Of a stretch of 64,000 bases of DNA, positions 1-14,580 are shown piece after piece (the stretch's first letter is position 1; every line of letters begins with the position of its first letter). Origin of the DNA: Mycobacterium cookii. Its GTDB lineage: Bacteria > Actinomycetota > Actinomycetes > Mycobacteriales > Mycobacteriaceae. Made by a program: the position numbers and the translations under genes. The notes beneath the pieces were generated by a model. The model did no database searches. It was not told the DNA's origin and saw only the letters and a list, made by a program, of their open reading frames with translations. The stretch spans positions 434,001 to 498,000 of the forward strand of contig NZ_AP022569.1 of the NCBI RefSeq assembly GCF_010727945.1, given 5' to 3'.

Positions 1-517
1 GGTACAGGAGGGTTTCCGGGTCCTGGCCGAAGACGGATTGAAGGCGCTCACACTCGGCCGGCTGTGCACCCGACTCGTGGTGACCAAAGGCAGCTTCTAC
101 TGGCATTTCACCGACATGAGCGCCTACCGCGCGGCGCTGATCAACACCTGGGCCGCCGTCCGAGACTCCGATCGCGACTTCTTCGACGACCTGGCCGGCG
201 AACCGCCCCGGCAGCGGTTGTCGCGCATGATGAGCGCACTGGTCGGACCCCGGCACTGGATGCTGGAGCGCGCGATGCGGGAATGGGCACGTTCGGAGCC
301 CGCGGTTGCCGCCGCGGTGCGGGCCTCGGACCGCCGGGTGATCGCCGCGGTTCGGCAGGCCTTCCTCGATGACGGCTTCGACCCCGAGCAGGCCGATATC
401 CGCGCGAACGCCACATTCGCTGCCGGCATCGGCTTTCTGCACCTGTCGGGCTCGCGGCCCAGCCCGCAGGCTGTCGGACGTCGGGAGAAATTCCTCGAGG
501 TGATGCTGCAGCACTGA
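1..517 (+). CDS. TetR-family transcriptional regulator (5' truncated by window edge)
   Basis: The open frame is already coding at base 2, so the true start lies upstream of the window. The visible part begins inside the N-terminal helix-turn-helix: residues reading LAEDGLKALTLGRLCTRL followed by the TetR recognition-helix signature GSFYWHF. The remaining ~140 residues form a helical ligand/dimerisation domain with no recognisable specificity. An internal TTG at 38 is not a credible start because the HTH extends before it. The oxidoreductase gene follows 47 bases later on the same strand, with a perfect palindrome between them, so this regulator may control that neighbour. Family assignment is firm; ligand unknown. 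Confidence 0.85.
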   Translation, partial: VQEGFRVLAEDGLKALTLGRLCTRLVVTKGSFYWHFTDMSAYRAALINTWAAVRDSDRDFFDDLAGEPPRQRLSRMMSALVGPRHWMLERAMREWARSEPAVAAAVRASDRRVIAAVRQAFLDDGFDPEQADIRANATFAAGIGFLHLSGSRPSPQAVGRREKFLEVMLQH

Positions 518-533
518 CCGCAGCACCCGGATT

Positions 534-551
534 CCATACCAAAAGGTATGG
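534..551. promoter_or_regulatory. Perfect 7-4-7 palindrome, candidate TetR operator
   Basis: CCATACC-AAAA-GGTATGG is a perfect inverted repeat lying between the TetR gene stop (517) and the ATG of the oxidoreductase (565). Size and symmetry suit a TetR-family operator. It could also fold as a short hairpin, but there is no U-run, so a terminator is less likely. The link to the adjacent regulator is inferred. Confidence 0.5.
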
Positions 552-564
552 TAGGTTTCAGCCC

Positions 565-1704
565 ATGGTCGATGCCGACTTCATCGCGCGTCTGGCTGAT
601 CGCGCGGGCGAGGCGGAGCAGTTGCGCCGGCTGCCGCAGGCCACCATCGACGACTATCGGCGGTCCGGGCTGGCGGGGCTGCTGCTGCCCGCGCGTTACG
701 GCGGCCTGCAGGCCGAATTCCGCGAAATCCTCGACGTGGTGCGCCAGTTGGCGCACGGCTGCACCTCAAGCGCGTGGACGCTGGGTTTCTACACGCTGCA
801 CAACTGGATGCTCGCGTTGTTCGGTGAGCAGGCCCAAGACGAGGTCTTCGCCGACGGGCCGGTGCTGTGTCCCGCGCCGCTGGCGCCGACCGGGCGCGGT
901 ACGCCGGCCGACGGCGGGATCAGGCTGAGCGGCCGGTGGTCATGGGCCACCGGGGTGATGGACGCCGGCTGGGTGCTCGTCGGTGCGATCTGCGGACCTG
1001 ACGACGCACCGTATCCGGCGTTGGTGTTGTTGCGCGCGAACGATATTCGCATCGACGACGTGTGGCACACCGCCGGGATGTGTGCCACGGGTTCCAACGA
1101 TGTGATCGTCGACGAGGTGTGGGTGCCCGCGCATCGACTGGTGACGGTGGCCGACATCTACGGCGGCACGGCACCGGGCGCGGCTTTCCACGATGCGCCG
1201 GTCTATCGCTGGCCGATGGTCCCCGCGCTGGCGCTCACTGCGGCGATGCCCGCGCTGGGTACCGCCGAGCGGGTCGCCGACCTGTTCGCGTCGCGGCTGA
1301 GCCAGCGGGTGCTCGCGTATTCCGGCGCTTCGCAGAAGGACCAGCCCGCGGCACAGGTGCGCCTCGGCGACGCCCGGGTGCGGTTACGCGCGGTGCGCGC
1401 GCTGGCCGAGGCCGCCGCCGACGACATTGAGGCCAGGGTCAACAGTGGGCAGCATGTGGGACGCGCGGCGCGCGCCGGCGTGCGTGCTGCCGCGGCCCAT
1501 GTCGTGCACGAATCCCGTTCGGTCATCGGCGATCTGCTCGAGTCATCCGGGGCGAGCGCCCAGTTCCTGGACAACCCGCTGCAGCGCGCCAAACGCGACG
1601 TGGACGTGATTTCCGGGCACGTGGTGTTCGACTACGACGTCAGCCGCGAGTTGGCCGGCGCGCTTGAGATCGGCGCCAAGGTCTCGCCGTTCGCGATGGT
1701 TTAG
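565..1704 (+). CDS. Acyl-CoA dehydrogenase-fold flavin-dependent oxidoreductase/monooxygenase
   Basis: The 379-residue protein has the acyl-CoA dehydrogenase fold of the group that includes flavin-dependent hydroxylases such as HsaA and DszC: an N-terminal helical domain (SSAWTLGFYTLHNWML near residue 75), a central beta domain (SGRWSWATGVMDAGW; ...WHTAGMCATGSNDV) and a C-terminal helical domain ending with the R-x-x-RD-V-x-x-ISGHVVF-type segment. The usual acyl-CoA dehydrogenase catalytic Glu context is not evident, which favours a reduced-flavin monooxygenase or desulfurisation-type enzyme. The ATG at 565 follows the palindrome closely. It sits downstream of the TetR gene and overlaps the convergent GNAT gene by 4 bases. 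Substrate unknown. Confidence 0.8.
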   Translation: MVDADFIARLADRAGEAEQLRRLPQATIDDYRRSGLAGLLLPARYGGLQAEFREILDVVRQLAHGCTSSAWTLGFYTLHNWMLALFGEQAQDEVFADGPVLCPAPLAPTGRGTPADGGIRLSGRWSWATGVMDAGWVLVGAICGPDDAPYPALVLLRANDIRIDDVWHTAGMCATGSNDVIVDEVWVPAHRLVTVADIYGGTAPGAAFHDAPVYRWPMVPALALTAAMPALGTAERVADLFASRLSQRVLAYSGASQKDQPAAQVRLGDARVRLRAVRALAEAAADDIEARVNSGQHVGRAARAGVRAAAAHVVHESRSVIGDLLESSGASAQFLDNPLQRAKRDVDVISGHVVFDYDVSRELAGALEIGAKVSPFAMV

Positions 1705-2240
1705 CGCAGCGCCTTGGCGTAGAGCAGGCTGTCGGATGGCTCGGTGCCGAGGTTGGGGTAGATCGCGTGCCGGTTCAGCCGGCCTTCGAGGGCGAACCCG
1801 GCGCGCTCCAACAGCCGCACCGAACGATCGTTGTCGACGTGGCAGGTGGCCCACACCCGGTAGACGTCGGGATCGGCGTCCAGCGTGGCCATCAGCATGT
1901 CGAGCGCGTCGGACATCAAGCCCTTGCCCCACCAACGCCGACCGACGCAGTAGCCGATCTCGGCGGAATGTCGCACCGGGCGGCTGCAGCTCATCATCCC
2001 GACGATCTCGTCGCTGTGTTGCAGCACCATGACCCACGTCCGGACGTGCGCATCGACATTCATCCGGTCGGTGATCACCCTCCGCGTCGCCGCCAGGTCG
2101 GGGTGCGGTGTCCACAGCAGATATCTCGTGACCTGAGGATCGCGGCCGATTCGCTGAAACAACGGGCCGGCGTCGTCGATCACGGGCGGCCGCAGCAGCA
2201 GTCGCGGGCCCTCGATGCGCTCGGGGGTGAACTCCGCCAT
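1701..2240 (-). CDS. GNAT-family N-acetyltransferase (RimJ/RimL type)
   Basis: The 179-residue protein starts with the RimJ/RimL-like GPRLLLRPPVIDDA segment, followed by IGYCVGRRWWGKGLMSDAL, the acetyl-CoA pyrophosphate-binding loop (motif A, here R-x-W-W-G-K-G), and the motif-B end NDRSVRLLERAGFALEG. These proteins acetylate an N-terminal alpha-amine or a small-molecule amine using acetyl-CoA; substrate cannot be told here. Its ATG overlaps the stop of the upstream hydrolase (TAATG), so it is the last gene of a three-gene reverse operon. Its stop overlaps the convergent oxidoreductase stop in the tetranucleotide TTAG. Confidence 0.85.
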   Translation of the reverse strand: MAEFTPERIEGPRLLLRPPVIDDAGPLFQRIGRDPQVTRYLLWTPHPDLAATRRVITDRMNVDAHVRTWVMVLQHSDEIVGMMSCSRPVRHSAEIGYCVGRRWWGKGLMSDALDMLMATLDADPDVYRVWATCHVDNDRSVRLLERAGFALEGRLNRHAIYPNLGTEPSDSLLYAKALR

Positions 2241-3445
2241 TACAGGCCCAGCGCGCGATACGTCCGGTGCACGAATTTCGGTTGCACCGCTTGGAGTTTC
2301 GCACGCGACGTGTTCCCGGCGACCGCGGCGGCGGCATCAGCCGTCAACGCGGGCATGTTCTGAATCAGGTACAGGATGATCAGCTCGGCGGTCGGGTCCG
2401 CCTGCCACCACGTGCCGTATGCGCCCGGCCAACTGAAGGTTCCGACGCCGCCCGGGCCGAACAGCGGCGCCGATCTCGCCGGGTCGGTGACCACCGACAA
2501 GTTGAGCCCGAACCCGCGGCCGATCCAGAACGGCGATCCGAGGAAGGGGTGTCGCTTCTGCTCGTCGGTGAGCCGGTCAGTGCGCATCAGCCGCACCGAT
2601 TCCGGGGACAGCACCCGCACACTGTCCAGAGTCCCACCGCCCAGCAGCATTTCGACGAACCGCAGGTAGTCGTCCGCGGTTGACCACAGGCCGCCGCCGG
2701 CGTTGCAGAACGCGGGCGGCGCGAGGTGCGGTTGACCCATCACGTCGTGCTGGAGTCGATCGCCGCTGTCCAGGCGGTACATGGTCGCCGCGCGCCGCCG
2801 GCCCTCGACGGTCACGTGGAAACCTGTGTCGCGCATGCCCAGTGGTTGCAGGATCCGTTCGTCGAGCACTTCGTGGAACGGTTTTCCCTCGACCCGAGAC
2901 GCCAGCACGCCGACCACGTCGGTGGACTGCCCGTAGGTCAATCGATCGCCTGGCTGATGTACCAGGGGCAGCTCGGCGAGTGCGGCCAGCCACGCGTCGT
3001 GACCGTGCCCGAACGGCAACCGGACGTATGCCCGCGAGATGGGTCCACCCACGGAGAATCCGTAGCCCAGCCCGCTGGTGTGGGTGAGCAGATCCTCCAC
3101 CAGGATCGCCCGTTGGGCGGGGTGGGTTCGGTCCAGTGGTCCGCTCGGGTCGTCCAGCACCCGCACGTCGGCGAATTCGGGCAGCCAGCGCACGATCGGG
3201 TCGCGCAGCGCCAGCTTGCCCTCGTCGACCAGGCTCATCAAGGCGGCGACGGTGACCGGTTTGGTCATCGACGCGATCCGAAACAACGTGTCACGCTGCA
3301 TGGGCAGCTTGGCGTCGACGTCGCGGTAGCCGATCTCGTTGATCTGCAGCATTTTCCCGCGTTGCCACACCATGGTCACCGCGCCGGCGAGAAGGCCTGC
3401 GTCGCAGGCGTCGCGAATGGAGGCCTGGTTGCCGTCGAGATTCAC
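2240..3445 (-). CDS. Serine hydrolase of the beta-lactamase/class C PBP family
   Basis: The 401-residue protein carries the SxxK nucleophile motif SMTK (about residue 59-62, RIASMTKPVTVAAL) and the Tyr motif YGQST near residue 167. A late Gly-rich segment with GVGTFSWPGAYGTWW takes the place of the KTG box. This architecture is typical of mycobacterial esterase/beta-lactamase-like proteins (LipD/LipL/EstB type) that hydrolyse esters or beta-lactams; no signal peptide is seen, suggesting a cytoplasmic esterase. The GTG start overlaps the stop of the upstream gene (GTGA), indicating translational coupling. Family firm, substrate unknown. Confidence 0.85.
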   Translation of the reverse strand: MNLDGNQASIRDACDAGLLAGAVTMVWQRGKMLQINEIGYRDVDAKLPMQRDTLFRIASMTKPVTVAALMSLVDEGKLALRDPIVRWLPEFADVRVLDDPSGPLDRTHPAQRAILVEDLLTHTSGLGYGFSVGGPISRAYVRLPFGHGHDAWLAALAELPLVHQPGDRLTYGQSTDVVGVLASRVEGKPFHEVLDERILQPLGMRDTGFHVTVEGRRRAATMYRLDSGDRLQHDVMGQPHLAPPAFCNAGGGLWSTADDYLRFVEMLLGGGTLDSVRVLSPESVRLMRTDRLTDEQKRHPFLGSPFWIGRGFGLNLSVVTDPARSAPLFGPGGVGTFSWPGAYGTWWQADPTAELIILYLIQNMPALTADAAAAVAGNTSRAKLQAVQPKFVHRTYRALGL

Positions 3446-4233
3446 CGCTGGTGTTGCTCCTCACGTTGGGGGTCGATAAACGGGCGGAGAACGCGGCGAG
3501 TCCGGTGATCATCGGGCCCCGCTTCGCCGTCGGCGTGGCTGCCCCGCGTGTAGTCGCCTTGCCAGGGGACTCGCTCGCCCGCGGCGGTGTTGGTGGCGGC
3601 CTGGGCCTGCCCCACCTCGCGACGGGAGTGCAGGAAGACCTCATGCTTGCGGCGCAGATCGTCGTCCGACTCGATGGGCCGCAGCTCGGGGGCGAACTCC
3701 TCCAGCTCGGTTCGGCGCTGCGGGACGATCATGCAGATCGGCTCGTCGACTTCGAATCGCACCGGCATCAACGGGCGGGTGAATTTCCAGTTCATACTGA
3801 AACTCGAGCTCGCCCAGTCGGTTTCGACCATGCCCTCTAGCGGGGAGATGGCGTCCTTCGGATGGTTGGCCGGCCCGCGGACCAACAGATCCCAGCCGGC
3901 CGGTGTGCGGAAAAGCAAGGGCAGATGCCAGGTCAGAATCCCGTAACCGAAATTGCTCGCGGGCAGAAACTGACCGGGGCCGCGTCTATCGGGCGCGATC
4001 ATCAGATCGCCGATGCCATCGCCGCCCATCCACGTAGCGGTGAACGCGCTCGGGTTTCGCAGCTCCCAGCCGCTCTGGTTGGCGATGAGCAGTGGCAGAC
4101 ATCGATTCGCCCAACCGCCACGCGTCGCTGACATCCACGCCCGGTTCGTCGGCGCCGGGACGATCGGCGGCACGTTGGCACCGGTGATGAACCCGATCAA
4201 CGGCCGGGCCGGCCTGCTGGACTCGTCGCTCAT
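3442..4233 (-). CDS. DUF6065-like conserved protein
   Basis: The 263-residue protein has an N-terminal block (GFITGANVPPIVPAPTNR, then ANRCLPLLIANQSGWEL) that I associate with the uncharacterised DUF6065 family; the domain name is from memory. It is soluble, with many Trp and Pro residues. An upstream in-frame ATG at 4350 would add 39 residues, but the ATG at 4233 is preceded by GAGGA at good spacing and begins MSDESSRPARPL, so it is preferred. It is the first gene of the three-gene reverse operon and is divergent from pyrR across a 165-base gap. Function unknown. Confidence 0.7.
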   Translation of the reverse strand: MSDESSRPARPLIGFITGANVPPIVPAPTNRAWMSATRGGWANRCLPLLIANQSGWELRNPSAFTATWMGGDGIGDLMIAPDRRGPGQFLPASNFGYGILTWHLPLLFRTPAGWDLLVRGPANHPKDAISPLEGMVETDWASSSFSMNWKFTRPLMPVRFEVDEPICMIVPQRRTELEEFAPELRPIESDDDLRRKHEVFLHSRREVGQAQAATNTAAGERVPWQGDYTRGSHADGEAGPDDHRTRRVLRPFIDPQREEQHQR

Positions 4234-4314
4234 TCGATCCTCGATTTCGCAGCGGTGTTCTGCAGAACCATCGCCACAGACATTAACCAACACGCGCCTG
4301 TCATTTTCCCGTGA

Positions 4315-4970
<656 letters not shown>

Positions 4971-4971
<1 letters not shown>

Positions 4972-5942
4972 TGAGCAGACATCTGCTGGCTGCCGGCGAC
5001 CTGTCCCGCGACGACGCCACCGCGATCCTCGATGACGCCGACCGGTTCGCGCAGGCGCTGGTCGGTCGCGAGGTCCGCAAGCTGCCGACGCTGCGCGGTC
5101 GCACGGTGATCACGATGTTCTACGAGAACTCCACCCGCACCCGGGTGTCCTTCGAAGTCGCCGGCAAGTGGATGAGCGCCGACGTGATCAACGTCAGCGC
5201 CGCCGGATCGTCGGTGGGCAAAGGTGAGTCGCTGCGCGACACCGCGCTGACCCTGCGCGCGGCCGGCGCCGATGCGCTGATCATCCGGCACCCGGCTTCC
5301 GGTGCGGCACAACGGCTTGCGGACTGGACTTCTAGCGCCGACGGTGGCCCCTCGGTGATCAACGCCGGCGACGGCACCCACGAGCACCCGACGCAGGCGC
5401 TGCTGGACGCGCTGACCATCCGGCAGCGGCTCGGCGACATCGACGGCCGCCGCGTCGTCATCGTCGGCGACATCCTGCATAGCCGGGTCGCCCGCTCCAA
5501 TGTCATGCTGCTGGCCACGCTCGGTGCCGAGGTGGTGTTGGTGGCGCCACCCACGCTGCTACCGGTCGGGGTCGCCGACTGGCCGGTGACGGTCTCGCAC
5601 GACCTGGACGCCGAGCTGCCGGCCGCCGATGCGGTGCTGATGTTGCGCGTGCAGGCCGAGCGGATGAACGGCGGCTTCTTTCCGTCCTCACGAGAGTATT
5701 CGGTGCTGTACGGACTGTCCGATCGCCGGCAGGCGCTGCTTTCCGGTCATGCCGTCGTGCTGCACCCCGGCCCGATGCTGCGCGGCATGGAGATCTCCTC
5801 GTCTGTTGCGGATTCGACGCAATCGGCTGTGCTGCAACAGGTCTCGAACGGCGTCCACGTCCGGATGGCGGTGCTGTTCCATCTGCTGGTGGGCACCGAG
5901 GCCGGCGTGACGGGGCTCGCCGGCAAGGGGGTGGTGGCGTGA
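4971..5942 (+). CDS. pyrB: Aspartate carbamoyltransferase catalytic subunit
   Basis: The 323-residue protein catalyses carbamoyl phosphate + aspartate to N-carbamoyl-aspartate, the committed step of pyrimidine synthesis. It has the carbamoyl-phosphate motif STRTR (54-58), the SVGKGES loop (81-87), the HPASGAAQ segment, and [11 protein letters not shown] near residue 264. No regulatory pyrI subunit is present, as usual for actinobacteria. It is coupled at both ends: TGATG with pyrR and GTGA with pyrC. Confidence 0.97.
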
Positions 5943-7231
5943 GCGTGTTGCTGCGCGGGGTGCGGCTGTACGGCGAGGGGGACCGGGTCGACGTGCTGGT
6001 CGACGACGGCCAGATCGCCGACATCGGGGCCGGGCTTTCGATCCCCGACGATGCCGACGTCATCGACGCCACCGGTCAGGTGCTGCTGCCCGGGTTCGTC
6101 GATCTGCACACCCACCTGCGCGAGCCCGGCCGCGAATACGCCGAGGACATCGAAACCGGCTCGGCCGCTGCGGCTCTCGGTGGGTACACCGCGGTGTTCG
6201 CGATGGCCAACACCAATCCGGTCGCCGACAGCCCGGTGGTCACCGATCACGTCTGGCATCGCGGGCAGCAGGTCGGACTCGTCGACGTACACCCGGTCGG
6301 CGCGGTCACCGTCGGGTTGGCCGGAACCCAGCTCACCGAGATGGGCATGATGGCCGCCGGCGTCGCGCAGGTGCGGATGTTCTCCGACGACGGCAAGTGC
6401 GTGCACGACCCGCTGATCATGCGCCGCGCCCTGGAATACGCCACCGGCCTGGGTGTCCTGATCGCCCAGCACGCCGAAGAGCCGCGGCTGACCGTCGGCG
6501 CCGTCGCACACGAGGGCCCCAACGCCGCCAAGCTCGGATTGTCCGGCTGGCCGAGGGCCGCCGAGGAGTCGATCGTCGCCCGCGATGCCTTGCTGGCCCG
6601 CGACGCCGGAGCACGGGTGCACATCTGCCACGCCTCCACCGCTGGCACCGTCGAGATTGTCAAATGGGCCAAGGATCAAGGTATTTCGATCACCGCCGAG
6701 GTCACACCGCATCATCTGCTGCTCGACGACAGCCGACTCGTCAGCTACGACGGGGTGAACCGGGTGAATCCGCCGCTGCGTGAGGCCAGCGACGCCGTCG
6801 CGTTGCGTCAGGCGCTGGCCGACGGCGTGATCGACTGCGTGGCAACCGATCACGCTCCGCATGCCGAACACGAGAAGTGCGTCGAGTTCGCCGCCGCGCT
6901 ACCGGGCATGCTCGGTTTGCAGACCGCGCTGTCGGCGGTGGTGCAGACGATGGTCAACCCCGGACTGCTGACCTGGCGCGGCGTCGCGCGGGTGATGAGC
7001 GAGAACCCGGCCCGCATCGCGGGGCTGCCTGACCAGGGTCGACCCCTGGAGGTCGGCGAGCCGGCCAACCTAACTGTGGTGGATCCGGACGCCACCTGGA
7101 CCGTCGACGGCGGCGAGTTGGCCAGTCGGTCGGCCAACACCCCGTACCAGGCCATGACGTTGCCCGCCGCGGTGACCGCAACGCTATTGCGGGGCAAGAT
7201 CACTGCCCGCGACGGAAAGAGCCCGGCATGA
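5939..7231 (+). CDS. pyrC: Dihydroorotase (type I)
   Basis: The 430-residue metalloenzyme cyclises carbamoyl-aspartate to dihydroorotate. It has the metal-binding HTH motif (His57, His59, in [10 protein letters not shown]), conserved NTNP and HAEEP segments, HICHAST, TPHH, and the catalytic ATDHAPH around residue 305. The length fits the type I enzyme that pairs with PyrB in many bacteria. The GTG start overlaps the pyrB stop by 4 bases. It is followed after 49 bases by a small membrane-protein gene inside the operon. Confidence 0.96.
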   Translation: MSVLLRGVRLYGEGDRVDVLVDDGQIADIGAGLSIPDDADVIDATGQVLLPGFVDLHTHLREPGREYAEDIETGSAAAALGGYTAVFAMANTNPVADSPVVTDHVWHRGQQVGLVDVHPVGAVTVGLAGTQLTEMGMMAAGVAQVRMFSDDGKCVHDPLIMRRALEYATGLGVLIAQHAEEPRLTVGAVAHEGPNAAKLGLSGWPRAAEESIVARDALLARDAGARVHICHASTAGTVEIVKWAKDQGISITAEVTPHHLLLDDSRLVSYDGVNRVNPPLREASDAVALRQALADGVIDCVATDHAPHAEHEKCVEFAAALPGMLGLQTALSAVVQTMVNPGLLTWRGVARVMSENPARIAGLPDQGRPLEVGEPANLTVVDPDATWTVDGGELASRSANTPYQAMTLPAAVTATLLRGKITARDGKSPA

Positions 7232-7280
7232 CTCGCGTCGGCGACGATTTAGAGCGCAGCGATGAGAAGGAGCGGCGCAC

Positions 7281-7789
7281 ATGACGTCGGGAACGTTGAT
7301 CGCATCGTTGATCGTGGCCGGGGTGCTGGCGCTGGTGATCGCCCTCGTCATTCAGCTGATGATGCGCGGTTGGCGCAAACGCTCGCGCCAGCAGGCCGAA
7401 ATGCTCGGCACGTTGCCCGTGCCTCCGGGCCAGGTCGGCCCGGCGGCCATCACCACCCCGGGTGTCTACGTCGGCTGCACCATGGCCCCGGCTTGGAGCC
7501 AGCGGATCACCGCCGGCGACCTGGGCTACCGCGGCAAAGCCGTGCTGACCCGCCACCCCGAGGGCATCCTGGTGGAACGCAGTCGTGCACAGCCGATTTG
7601 GATTCCGCAGGAGTCGATCTCCGGCATCCGCACCGAGCACGGCATCGGCGGAAAGGTCGGCGGCCGGGACGGCATTCTGGCGATCCGGTGGCGCCTGCCC
7701 TCCGGCGTCAAGATCGACACCGGGTTTCGGGCCGACAACCGTGACGAGTACGAGGGTTGGCTGCAGAGCTGGCCGGAAGGGGTCGCGTT

Positions 7790-7793
<4 letters not shown>
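7281..7793 (+). CDS. Single-span membrane protein embedded in the pyr operon (Rv1382-like)
   Basis: The 170-residue protein has one N-terminal membrane segment (about residues 4-27, rich in Leu/Val/Ile) followed by a basic stop-transfer stretch RGWRKRSR and a ~130-residue soluble domain with beta-rich, PH-like character ([26 protein letters not shown]). It corresponds in position to Rv1382 of M. tuberculosis, a conserved hypothetical between pyrC and carA. The ATG is preceded by GAGAAGGAG. Its stop overlaps the carA GTG, so it is translated as part of the operon. Role unknown; co-regulation with pyrimidine synthesis is certain only by position. Confidence 0.8.
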
Positions 7794-12255
<4,462 letters not shown>

Positions 12256-12257
12256 CG

Positions 12258-13079
12258 ATGCCCGGGTTCGGCGCCCGGTTGGCCGACGCGGTATCGCGCC
12301 GCGGGCCGCTGTGCCTGGGCATCGACCCGCATCCCGAAATACTGCGGGCCTGGGGCCTGCCGGTCAACCCGGACGGTCTGGCGGCTTTCTGCGAGAGCTG
12401 TGTGCGGGCCTACGCCGACTTCGCCGTCGTCAAGCCGCAGGTCGCGTTCTTCGAATCCTACGGCTCCGCAGGCTATGTCGTGCTGGAGCGGACCATCGCG
12501 GCACTGCGCGACGCCGGTGTGCTGGTGCTCGCCGACGCCAAACGCGGCGATATCGGCTCGACGATGGCGGCCTACGCGGTCGCGTGGGCGGGGGAGTCGC
12601 CGCTGGCCGCTGATGCCGTCACGGCGTCGCCGTACCTGGGTTTCGGCTCACTGCAGCCGCTGCTGGACACCGCGGCCGCGCACGACCGGGGAGTGTTCGT
12701 GTTGGCGGCGACGTCGAACCCGGAGGGCGCGAGTGTGCAGCGCGCCGAGACCTGCGGGCGTTCGGTGGCCCAGTCGATCGTCGACCAGGCTGCGGCCGTC
12801 AACCGCGCGTCAGGCCCCGGGCCCGGCTTCGTCGGCGTCGTGGTGGGGGCCACGTTGACCGAGGTGCCCGATGTCAGCGAGCTCGGCGGGCCGGTGCTGG
12901 TGCCCGGTGTCGGCGCCCAGGGCGGGCAACCCGACGCCCTGCTGGGCCTGGGCGGCGCAGTCGCGGGACAGCTGCTGCCCGCGGTGTCCCGCGAGGTGCT
13001 GCGGGCCGGTCCGGACGTGGCGTCGCTGCGCGCGGCCGGCGAACGGATGCGTGAAACCGTCGCATATCTGGCCGTCTGA
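12258..13079 (+). CDS. pyrF: Orotidine 5'-phosphate decarboxylase (type 2)
   Basis: The 273-residue enzyme converts OMP to UMP, the last step of the pathway. It has the catalytic [10 protein letters not shown] array (Asp93-Lys95-Asp98) typical of the long 'type 2' PyrF. Other landmarks are GIDPHP (21-26), VKPQVAFFE (58-66), ATSNPEG and [10 protein letters not shown]. The ATG sits two bases after the carB stop. It is the last gene of the pyr operon; pyrE and pyrD are not in the window. Confidence 0.96.
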   Translation: MPGFGARLADAVSRRGPLCLGIDPHPEILRAWGLPVNPDGLAAFCESCVRAYADFAVVKPQVAFFESYGSAGYVVLERTIAALRDAGVLVLADAKRGDIGSTMAAYAVAWAGESPLAADAVTASPYLGFGSLQPLLDTAAAHDRGVFVLAATSNPEGASVQRAETCGRSVAQSIVDQAAAVNRASGPGPGFVGVVVGATLTEVPDVSELGGPVLVPGVGAQGGQPDALLGLGGAVAGQLLPAVSREVLRAGPDVASLRAAGERMRETVAYLAV

Positions 13080-13535
13080 TCGGCGTCGAACACGTCCTGA
13101 GCAGCTACTACGCGCAGTAATACATCGGCGCGGCGCTGCCGGATCGGGTGTTTGCGTCGTGCGGGCCGGGTCGGGCCGACACGCGCGACACGCCGCGACA
13201 CTCGCAAACGGCGCAGAATCGGCTTTTCAGGCGTTCGTGACGGGCCGCAGCGCCGTCTCCCGGGCCTTCCGCCCGCATCGACAACGGGCAAGAAACCGCT
13301 GGTAGCGGCCTTTTCAAGGCCGGCGGGCCGGCTGTGCCGCAGCGACCAGAGCGACGCCGTCAGCGGGGCCGCAACTCGTCGCCACCCGACCCCGCAAGCT
13401 GGGCCTTTATAGCTTCAACCAGGGGGGCGGGTTAGATTTCGTCAGGTGGCGTGGGTACGGTCGTCACCGCTGGCTGGAGTACCCGGCCGAGACAAACAAA
13501 GATCGATATCTGTCGATGATTGATACGGAGGAATC
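13080..13535 (+). other. 456-base non-coding gap between pyrF and mihF
   Basis: No credible gene is seen: ORFs on both strands lack ribosome binding sites and family-like content. In M. tuberculosis PE15 and PPE20 occupy this site; here they are absent. The gap contains two mutually overlapping short hairpins (13296-13321), which could end the pyr transcript. It also has a TANNNT element TAGATT (13433-13438) about 100 bases before mihF and a good Shine-Dalgarno (ACGGAGGA) just before the mihF GTG. Confidence 0.6.
13296..13321 (+). terminator. Two overlapping hairpins, candidate end of pyr operon transcript
   Basis: CCGCT-GGT-AGCGG (13296-13308) is followed by CCTTTT and overlaps GGCCTT-TTC-AAGGCC (13307-13321). 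Both stems are perfect but short (5 and 6 bp) and compete for bases 13307-13308. A short T-run follows the first stem. It could be an intrinsic terminator after pyrF or simply structure in the mihF leader. Confidence 0.3.
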
Positions 13536-13853
13536 GTGGCCCTTCCCCAGTTGACCGACGAGCAGCGCGCGGCAGCGTTGGAGAAGGCTGCCGCCGCACG
13601 CCGAGCGCGAGCCGAGCTCAAAGACCGGCTGAAGCGTGGCGGCACCAATCTCAAGCAGGTGCTGAAGGATGCCGAGACCGATGAGGTCTTGGGCAAGATG
13701 AAGGTTTCCGCGTTGCTGGAAGCCCTGCCGAAGGTGGGCAAGGTCAAGGCGCAGGAAATCATGACCGAGCTCGAGATCGCGCCGACGCGTCGTCTGCGTG
13801 GTCTCGGCGATCGTCAGCGCAAGGCACTGTTGGAGAAGTTCGACTTCTCCTAG
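13536..13853 (+). CDS. mihF: Mycobacterial integration host factor (nucleoid-associated protein)
   Basis: The 105-residue basic protein matches the actinobacterial IHF: a long N-terminal helix rich in Ala/Lys/Arg (DEQRAAALEKAAAARRAR), then the helix-two-turn-helix KVSALLEALPKVGKVKAQ and C-terminal LRGLGDRQRKALLEKF. It bends and compacts DNA and was first found as the host factor for phage L5 integration. The GTG at 13536 preceded by ACGGAGGA gives the compact 105-residue form that is the functional protein. It is followed after 24 bases by gmk. Confidence 0.96.
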   Translation: MALPQLTDEQRAAALEKAAAARRARAELKDRLKRGGTNLKQVLKDAETDEVLGKMKVSALLEALPKVGKVKAQEIMTELEIAPTRRLRGLGDRQRKALLEKFDFS

Positions 13854-13877
13854 GCTCGGCCTTTTCCAGGAGAGTCG

Positions 13878-14516
13878 TTGAGCACCGACGGGGGACCGGA
13901 CGGTGACCGCGACCGCAGTCTTGCGGCTGAGCCGACAGGTCAGGCCGCTGGACGCGTCGTCGTGCTGTCCGGTCCATCCGCGGTAGGAAAGTCGACGCTG
14001 GTCCGGTGTCTGCGTGAGCGGATACCCGACCTGCATTTCAGCGTTTCGGCGACAACCCGAGCCCCCCGGCCAGGCGAAACGGACGGGGTGGACTACTGCT
14101 TCGTCACGCCGGGCCGTTTCCAAGAGTTGATCGACGACGGAGCCCTGCTGGAGTGGGCCGAGATTCACGGCGGTCTGCACCGCTCAGGGACCGTCGCTCA
14201 CCCGGTCCGTGAGGCCGTCCGGGCCGGGCATCCGGTCCTGATCGAGGTAGATCTGGCCGGCGCCCGCGCCGTCAAACAGGCGATGCCCGAAGCGATCACG
14301 GTGTTCCTGGCTCCGCCGAGCTGGGACGCCCTGAAGGCCCGCCTGATCGGGCGGGGGACCGAGACACCCGAGGTGATCGAACGCCGCCTCGCCACCGCCC
14401 GCATCGAATTGGCCGCTCAGGACGACTTCGACGAGGTGGTCGTGAACAGTCAATTGGATACTGCATGCGCGGAATTGGTATCATTGCTGGTCGGAACTGC
14501 GCCGGATACGGCGTGA
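13878..14516 (+). CDS. gmk: Guanylate kinase
   Basis: The 212-residue enzyme phosphorylates GMP to GDP with ATP. It has the P-loop GPSAVGKST (32-40), the GMP-binding [11 protein letters not shown] and VDYCFV segments, and [16 protein letters not shown], the mycobacterial version of the GMP lid. The TTG start is supported by the preceding CCAGGAGAG and by close spacing to mihF. The N-terminal ~25 residues before the core are a non-conserved extension. Confidence 0.95.
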   Translation: MSTDGGPDGDRDRSLAAEPTGQAAGRVVVLSGPSAVGKSTLVRCLRERIPDLHFSVSATTRAPRPGETDGVDYCFVTPGRFQELIDDGALLEWAEIHGGLHRSGTVAHPVREAVRAGHPVLIEVDLAGARAVKQAMPEAITVFLAPPSWDALKARLIGRGTETPEVIERRLATARIELAAQDDFDEVVVNSQLDTACAELVSLLVGTAPDTA

Positions 14517-14580
14517 CCCCTTTCCAGACTCATTTCAGCGTTTGCCGCATACCGCTCTAGGCCGCCAGGAGAACATTTAC

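Noticed and set aside
13108..13317. 69-residue reverse ORF in the pyrF-mihF gap
   Set aside because: No ribosome site, no motif and low-complexity Arg/Pro composition; treated as non-coding.
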